Source: Actinomycetes bacterium (GTDB lineage: Bacteria; Actinomycetota; Aquicultoria; CAJVYJ01; JAUVQD01). Taken from it: a stretch of DNA of 7,086 nt. The notes under the pieces are model-generated. The model was not told where the DNA came from, did no database searches, and was given only the letters and a program-made list of their open reading frames with translations. A program made the position numbers and the translations under genes. Below are positions 5,430 through 7,086 of the stretch, piece by piece (the first letter of the stretch is position 1; the number at the start of each line of letters is the position of its first letter). The stretch is from contig JAUVQD010000068.1 of NCBI GenBank assembly GCA_030598355.1, positions 1-7,086 of the forward strand. The letters are read 5' to 3'.

Positions 5430-5455
5430 TTATCGGAGTTTTGAAAAGCGATCTA
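5430..5455 (-). promoter_or_regulatory. Candidate sigma-28 (FliA/SigD)-type promoter for the flgM-like gene
   Basis: The minus strand has TCCGATAA at 5430-5437 (7 of 8 to GCCGATAA, with the CCGATAA core exact) and TAGA at 5452-5455 (3 of 4 to TAAA), with a 14-nt spacer. Transcription would start near 5422, about 30 nt before the ATG. Together with the FlgM-like product it suggests the usual feedback loop. Confidence 0.45.
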
Positions 5456-5508
5456 AACTATATCTTAGTACAGGTTTAAAAACCGAGCTGCATTGCGTGC
5501 CTGGGATT

Positions 5509-6198
5509 TCACGTATGAAGCAAGGTGCGAGCCAGAGTCAGGATGTCCACAGAAATTGCTCCGTTTTTCTTCAAGACTCTTGAGCATTCGGCCACAGTTG
5601 ATCCCGAGGTGTAGACGTCGTCAATCAAAGTGATCTTGGCTCCGGCCACTCTGTGGGTTTGTCGGATTCCGAACGCGTCTCGAACGTTCTTTTTTCGGCC
5701 CAAAATATCTATCTGGTTCTGATCATCAGTGTAGCGGTTGCGGGTGAGGAGGGCGGCGCTGGGTTCGCCGGTTAATCGTGACAGTCGTTTCGCCTGGAGT
5801 TGGGATTGATTATATCCGCTAGCCCATTGCTTTTTTCGTTATAAAGGGACCCATGTAATAAGATCAGTATTTTTAACCAAAGGGACGAGGCGCTTGGCCA
5901 ATTTTCCGGCCAGATGTTTTTGGTTCTTATATTTATAGTCGTGAATGATGTCGCGGGCCAGGCCGTCAAAGGCCCAAACTGCGCGGGCGCTGTCAAAATA
6001 GAGTCGTTTTGTGCGACACTCCCGGCAGTTTTCAACAGTTGTGATCACTGGCTTTCCGCAGTACTGGCAGACATTATTATCAAGCTTGGGAAGAAGAGCG
6101 GCACATTTTTGACACAAGAGGTCGTCGGTTAATTTAAAGCAACCGGCACAGCGTGATGGATATATCAGGTTAAGTAGCGCGTCATAATAGCCAAGCAT
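5509..6198 (-). pseudogene. comF: comF (ComFC-type phosphoribosyltransferase family), interrupted by one in-frame TAA
   Basis: ComF proteins are needed for DNA uptake in competent bacteria. They join a cysteine zinc domain to a phosphoribosyltransferase fold. Read through, the frame gives 229 codons, a normal family length. Cys pairs occur at 17/20, 29/32, 44/47 and 58/61. The conserved DIIHDYKYKNQKHLA lies at 83-97, and WVPL at 116-119 is followed by TAA at codon 120 (5839-5841). The same frame then continues with RKKQWASGYNQSQL (family RxxRGfNQs), TDDQNQ, GRKKNVRDAF and the PRPP loop LIDDVYTSGST (191-201). The stop sits where the family usually has His or Tyr, so one point change, such as TAT or TAC to TAA, explains it. 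There is no frameshift. The product stops before the PRPP site, so activity is probably lost unless read-through or a sequence error is involved. The gene starts 15 nt after the AEC gene, without a clear ribosome site. Confidence 0.85.
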
Positions 6199-6213
6199 AA
6201 AGTCATGGTACTA

Positions 6214-7086
6214 CTACGTTAGTGCCACGGCAATCATTTGCCAGAGAGGGATAGTTACCATGCTAAGGAGCGTGCTGAGAACGATGGAAGTTGAGAGAAA
6301 GTCGCGATCCAAATCATATCTGTCACCAATAACAAACGTCATCAAAGCAACGGGCATTGATGCCTGCAAGAGGATAATGCTGAACAGAGTTATCGGCAGG
6401 TGAAGGGCGACGCCTATTCCTAAGGCCACTGTCGGTACGATTGCTAATTTCAGTGTGGTTAGAATCGAGGCCGGCAGGGCCGCGCGGCCAAATTGCCAGC
6501 TTAATGATATTCCGATTGACAACATAATGATTCCGGTTGTCGCGTCGGCCAAAGAGTCAATTGCGAGATTGATCGCGGCCGGCAGTTGCATGGTTTGGGT
6601 TGCGAATCCCAAACCTAAAGCAGTGAGATTGGGGGCGGCGTAGGTCATTCCCTGACGCCAAGGGCTCGTTGTCGGCGTTCCATACTTGTTAGCGAAATAA
6701 ATGCCGATTGTGAATAAGATGATGACGGTACCAAACATGTCGTAGAAGACCGCTTTGACAAGATGAGGTCGGCCAAAGAGCGATTGAGTGAGCGGATAGC
6801 CCAGATAGCCGGTATTTCCGGCCCCGGAAGCCAGTAAAAAAGCTCCCAAGGTGGGTCCTTTTAGTTTTAGAAGTTTGGCCAGCAACCATCCGAAACCGAC
6901 GGCGACTAGACTAATTCCCAGCGCCACAGCGGAAATCTCAATCAGCTCTGTTGAAAAAGGGGCTTTCCGGGCCGCTGTGAAAATTAAAGCCGGCAGGGTG
7001 ACGTAGATTATGATGTTGTTCAGAGCTGTTCGGTCTTCAAATTTAAGCAAGCCTATGCGTCTTAAGAAAACGCCAAGCCCGATAAG
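6214..7086 (-). CDS. AEC (auxin efflux carrier) family permease, N-terminal end outside window
   Basis: The 290 visible residues form a strongly hydrophobic transporter with about nine membrane spans. Family signatures are LIGLGVFLRRIGLLKFED and LNNIIIYVTLPALIF at the N-terminal side, the glycine-rich GAGNTGYLGYPL crossover loop in the middle, QASMPVALMTFVIGDRYD, and STLLSMVTIPLW near the end. AEC permeases typically export or exchange organic acids such as malate, or amino acids; the substrate here cannot be read from the sequence. The frame stays open to base 7086 with family-like residues, so only about 10-15 residues and the start are missing. An internal TTG at 7048-7050 is not the start. 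The gene ends TAG TAG, and comF begins 15 nt later, so the two are probably cotranscribed. Confidence 0.9.
   Translation of the reverse strand, partial: LIGLGVFLRRIGLLKFEDRTALNNIIIYVTLPALIFTAARKAPFSTELIEISAVALGISLVAVGFGWLLAKLLKLKGPTLGAFLLASGAGNTGYLGYPLTQSLFGRPHLVKAVFYDMFGTVIILFTIGIYFANKYGTPTTSPWRQGMTYAAPNLTALGLGFATQTMQLPAAINLAIDSLADATTGIIMLSIGISLSWQFGRAALPASILTTLKLAIVPTVALGIGVALHLPITLFSIILLQASMPVALMTFVIGDRYDLDRDFLSTSIVLSTLLSMVTIPLWQMIAVALT

Noticed and set aside
5509..6198. comF as a frameshifted gene or as two separate genes
   Set aside because: The parts before and after the TAA at 5839-5841 are in the same frame, and the apparent start of the second part is only a TTG leucine codon inside the family motif, so one nonsense codon explains everything.
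1..7086. tRNA, rRNA, CRISPR, insertion sequence or attachment site
   Set aside because: I saw no cloverleaf-like sequence, no regularly spaced direct repeats, no transposase motifs and no long terminal inverted repeats on either strand.

Overview
The window is a compact bacterial chromosome segment of moderate GC with every recognisable gene on the minus strand. Transcription therefore runs from base 7086 towards base 1. The genes point to a Gram-positive-lineage bacterium, either Bacillota or a deep-branching, probably uncultured Actinomycetota. The evidence is a long-form HPF, DUF5317, several strong GGAGG ribosome sites, and a gene order (comF, flgM-like, hpf, secA) that is a pared-down version of the Bacillus subtilis comF-flgM-(flagellar genes)-hpf-secA region. 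The lineage is an inference; nothing in the window fixes it.

In the direction of transcription the layout is as follows. (1) A 5'-truncated AEC-family permease runs off the window end at 7086. (2) A comF competence/phosphoribosyltransferase gene follows, interrupted by a single in-frame TAA. (3) Next is a short FlgM-like anti-sigma gene, preceded by a sigma-28-like promoter. (4) Long-form hpf comes next, with a possible general-stress promoter. (5) A 187-bp leader follows, with a TTGACA box and two inverted repeats, one shaped like an FNR/CRP box. It precedes an unrecognised 214-residue soluble protein with an internal duplication. (6) A 25-residue hydrophobic peptide ending in GWRW follows; it has an excellent ribosome site and a second sigma-28-like promoter. 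(7) A membrane-bound canonical HD-GYP protein, (8) a membrane-bound degenerate HD-GYP relative and (9) a DUF5317 membrane protein form a tightly coupled set, with a 44-nt overlap and then a 2-nt gap. (10) The N-terminus of SecA follows 20 bp later and is cut at the window edge inside its Walker A motif.

The most interesting part is the insert between hpf and secA. It holds a tiny secretable or membrane peptide, an intact cyclic-di-GMP-phosphodiesterase-type membrane protein, a partner that has lost the GYP motif and one predicted metal-ligand Asp, and a five-helix membrane protein of unknown function. Their order and coupling suggest one envelope signalling unit, perhaps with the peptide as signal or small regulatory subunit. 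This is a hypothesis. The nearby FlgM-like gene and two sigma-28-like promoters suggest that the unit could belong to a motility or lifestyle regulon. No tRNA, rRNA, CRISPR array, IS element or convincing rho-independent terminator was seen.
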